NCBI GenBank assembly: GCA_026724425.1
Contig: JAIUCV010000582.1
Coordinates: forward strand, 372,001-436,000
Direction: 5' to 3'
DNA length: 64,000 nucleotides
DNA from: Erythrophleum ivorense
Taxonomy: Eukaryota > Streptophyta > Magnoliopsida > Fabales > Fabaceae
The notes below the pieces were generated by a model. The model made no database searches and was not told the DNA's origin. It was given only the letters and a program-made list of their open reading frames with translations. The position numbers were made by a program, and so were the translations under genes. This document shows positions 61,503-64,000 of this stretch, piece by piece. Position 1 is the stretch's first letter. Each line of letters starts with the position of its first letter.

Positions 61503-62386
61503 TCATTGGCACTGATTGTTGTGTGAGCTCCAGTCATCAAGAAGGTTTGAAACACTCTCCTCAAGCTTCTTAGCCTGAGGACCTGGCTTGAGGATATTGA
61601 CATCACCCCACTGAGAGCATGGATCCATCCACCAGGTCTTCCGCCCAGAGCACCATGCTCCTGGGACAGCATTATTACGCCCACGCCGGAGGATCTTTTG
61701 ATCAATAAGGTCCAGCACAGGTTCATCAACTTCAAACTGTCTTGCAAAAGCAGCTCCACTTTGTGCCATTTGATCATAAACAGAGACATTAAGGAAGTGT
61801 GGCTCCATCTTTGGAGGATTGTCCCAGATCATATATCGTAAGTCACCATTAACTGTTGTGTTTTTAAATTCTGGTGCATTACAAATGACAGAGTGGAAGT
61901 AACCTTCTTGGGATAACTTCACATTTGTAAAATACATCAGAAGTGTTCGAGGTAAGTTATCCCAGCCAAAAATGCAAAACTCCATAAATGATCTACTCAA
62001 GATAACCCATGGTGAACCTGCAAGGCAAGAAAAGCTTTAAACATACAAATCCTAACCATAGATTGTGCTGCTCAAACAGCAAATGAGAGAACAAATTTGC
62101 CTGTGAAGAGTTTGAATGCATCAGGTGTTGGTCGCTTTTCCGTAGCCTGAAAAATTTGACTTCTTCTTGCTAAATATATACTTGGGTCAACAACAATAGG
62201 CTGGAATCTATCACCTCTGCATGGGTATATAACTACTTAAATATATAATCCAGAACTAACCATGTCAGTGCAACAAAATATAAACAAGAATTAGCAGAAA
62301 TTTTCATTACTCTTTCCATGCAAGATCACCAGTGTGATCAATGAAACTGAGGTCTCTTCTGACAGAGGAGAAAACGTGGGACAGAT
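61503..62386 (-). CDS. Beta-glucuronosyltransferase GlcAT14-like (GT14), 3' part
   Basis: Three exons cover the C-terminal 235 or so residues: 62386-62311, 62216-62101 and 62017-61503. The family (Core-2/I-branching, GT14) adds glucuronic acid to arabinogalactan-protein side chains in the Golgi. Seen in order: LSHVFSSVRRDLSFIDHTGD, then QPIVVDPSIYLARRSQIF, then TPDAFKLFTGSPWVILSRSF across an exon join, followed by FCIFGWDNLPRTLLMYFTNV, the NGDLRYMIWDNPPK segment and the end at DDWSSHNNQCQ. The middle exon is followed by a GC donor (ACAG|GCAAAT) instead of GT. The frame closes perfectly with it. The N-terminal membrane anchor and first catalytic half must lie in an exon beyond 62387, probably past the window edge. 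The introns in hand are 83 and 94 bp. Confidence 0.9.
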
Positions 62387-64000
62387 CTGGTACAGATTAC
62401 ACAGCATGCATCAGGAACTCAGTTAAATTTGAAATAAGTGAAAGCAAAATGACTGTACAAAAGAAAAATATGCGGGTCCTAAATGAAACATAATGCAGGA
62501 AATAAGGCTTCAAAAATGTGGGTGAGCTGAGCCCTAGTATGCTCATCAAATGTGTTCAATTAAAATATATTGAGCTTGATCTTAAGTCGAGCTAAAATTT
62601 GTGATAAAGCCCAGCTTGTTAATAATGAGTTGAACCCAACAGCAATTCATAAAAGTACTACAAATATCATCTATGCTAAGTATGAACACATACCAAAAGC
62701 TGATAAAAAATTGTAACCTTTTTTCATTAAGTATATGTCTACGTGTATGTGTGTGTATGAAAATATTTAAAGAAAATAAGTATTACAATTTCCAATGATA
62801 TAGAAACCATTGTATTTATCTATGATCTTTGACCCAAAACACACACACACACACAAAAACAAAACAAAAAACATATTACTTGATTAATAACAAAGTGTTG
62901 AAGAGCTTAACAAGCCAAAAACTAAATATTCGAGCTCAGCTCATTAAATTGAAAGAGCTTGATATGTTACTCAAGCTTGTCCATTTAATAAATGAACCAA
63001 GTCAAACTTGAGCTTTCAAAGAGTTGAATTCAAGTCACTATAAGTAACGAGGTTCATTTACAACCTTAATATGCACAAATATCATTATTAAATCACTGCA
63101 AGCATGTTTGGCTTAGCTGTGAGAATTGATCTTAAAAGACCTACTCTGAAAGAGTAAATCTCATTTTTTCAAAATATTATCTGATAGTGCTGTGAGTGAA
63201 ATTGTTTTTGTTTGGGTATGATTAGAATAAATACTAAATTTTTGTAGAAGAAAGAAAAAATTACCGATGAGAAGAGATAACAATACAAAAAAGACACAGA
63301 CAGAGGCCAAGACATCCTCCCCACACACAAGACAAAACAAATGAAAGAGACCCAACACATAACTTGTGAGAGATTACCAGTCCCTTTGAAGATCCACAAG
63401 TACGATAAAGTTATTTATGTGACTGGGCTCTTGGTATCAAGTCTCTCCAATGGGGCTGCTTCTCCATTGAGAGCTAAATTCAATTATTTTTGCAGAAGGT
63501 AAACACAAATGCAACAGTTTTCTAAATATGATCATTGCACACAAATAAGTGTAGACAACTTTGGACTGATATGCATTCCCAAATAATGCTATTTACATAG
63601 CTAGTATAAAAGTATAGAGAGACTAAAAATGCATAAGATTACCTAAACTCTTTCACAAGTATAATGACCCAGATTTTAATAAGGACTAGACTTATATACA
63701 ATTCTTTATATCTTTGCCATCAGGTTTCTTAATTAAAATATAATAAGTGTATAGTTTTTCAATACTAATATAACAAGTATATAGTTTAATTGGAAAATCA
63801 TACAATTGTTTGCAAAAGCCATACACTTGTCATGTTATTATTGGAGACCCATACATTTGTCATATTTTAATTAGAAAACCTGATGTCAAGGATATAAAGA
63901 ACTGTACATAAGTTTTTTCCTTTCAATAACCTTTTTAGTTTAGTGTTACTTTGGCATAAGAGGAGTGGATTAGGGTAATGTCTAAGTAACTACATCCGAT
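62387..64000. other. Probable intron of the GlcAT14-like gene
   Basis: The acceptor at 62388-62387 has no matching upstream exon within the window, so most or all of this stretch is likely first-intron DNA. It has a CA run at 62839-62854 and a foldback MITE at 63691-63911. Confidence 0.45.
63691..63911. mobile_element. Foldback-type MITE with ~65-bp inverted repeats
   Basis: The left arm begins CTTATATACAATTCTTTATA and the right arm, reverse-complemented, CTTATGTACAGTTCTTTATA. Both continue through CATCAGGTTT, TAATTAAAATAT and a GTATAG/GTATGG end, giving roughly 65 bases of matching arm with scattered differences. Inside, the unit ending in GTATAGTTT recurs. The two arms cover more than half of the 221 bases. 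I found no certain target duplication. A relative is at about 32700-32910. Confidence 0.6.

Noticed and set aside
63425..63475. Minus-strand frame resembling the LDLEAPxEERL segment of GlcAT14 proteins
   Set aside because: Only a few residues agree, the flanks do not continue the family sequence, and the frame stops. It is more likely a chance match in an intron than the missing exon.
1..64000. CRISPR arrays, bacterial-type operons, ribosome binding sites and tRNA/rRNA genes
   Set aside because: The DNA is plant nuclear. I saw no regularly spaced repeat-spacer structure and no complete tRNA cloverleaf or rRNA sequence.

Overview
The window is nuclear DNA of a eudicot plant. It is very AT-rich, its genes carry introns with plant-type splice sites, and all recognisable proteins are plant families: two isoprenylated metal-binding proteins, a plant natriuretic peptide-like protein, splicing factor SF3A1, a fasciclin-domain protein and a GlcAT14-type glycosyltransferase. 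The species cannot be fixed from the sequence alone.

Layout. 1-9.2 kb: AT-rich intergenic DNA with a probable solo LTR (3326-4064), a decayed Mutator-like transposase (about 4.8-6.7 kb) and a 97-bp Tourist-like MITE. 9.3-11.1 kb: a three-exon HIPP gene (minus). 11.5-27 kb: gene-poor, with a degraded MULE-type MITE, a 31-bp minisatellite inside a probable old retrotransposon fragment, long simple repeats and a second Tourist-like MITE. 27.0-29.0 kb: a second HIPP gene (minus). 29.2-34.4 kb: AT-rich, with a possible gene fragment near 33.5-34.2 kb. 34.5-46.8 kb: nested retrotransposons. An old, probably Ty3/gypsy-related element on the minus strand (LTRs 34495-34919 and 46162-46779) was split by a complete, much younger Ty1/copia element of the Sirevirus type (36108-45546, perfect 5-bp target duplication). 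48.6-49.9 kb: the natriuretic peptide/EG45-like gene (plus). 51.9-52.6 kb: a well-preserved MULE-type MITE with a 10-11 bp target duplication. 55.5-58.4 kb: SF3A1 (minus). 59.3-60.4 kb: a two-FAS1-domain secreted protein (plus). 61.5 kb to the right edge: the 3' part of a GlcAT14-like gene (minus), which runs off the window.

The host genes do not form a pathway; they are ordinary neighbouring genes separated by transposon-rich DNA. The most unusual object is the Sirevirus-like element. It has ~1-kb LTRs that differ by only about 2%, three polypurine tracts, and a long third reading frame between pol and the 3' LTR. A recurring palindrome, TTGTCRACAAG, occurs in its LTRs, inside the pol frame and in the pol-ORF3 spacer. 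The copy itself is disabled by several stops and frameshifts.

All exon joins were worked out by eye from GT/GC-AG sites and reading-frame continuity. No alignment, transcript or database search was available.
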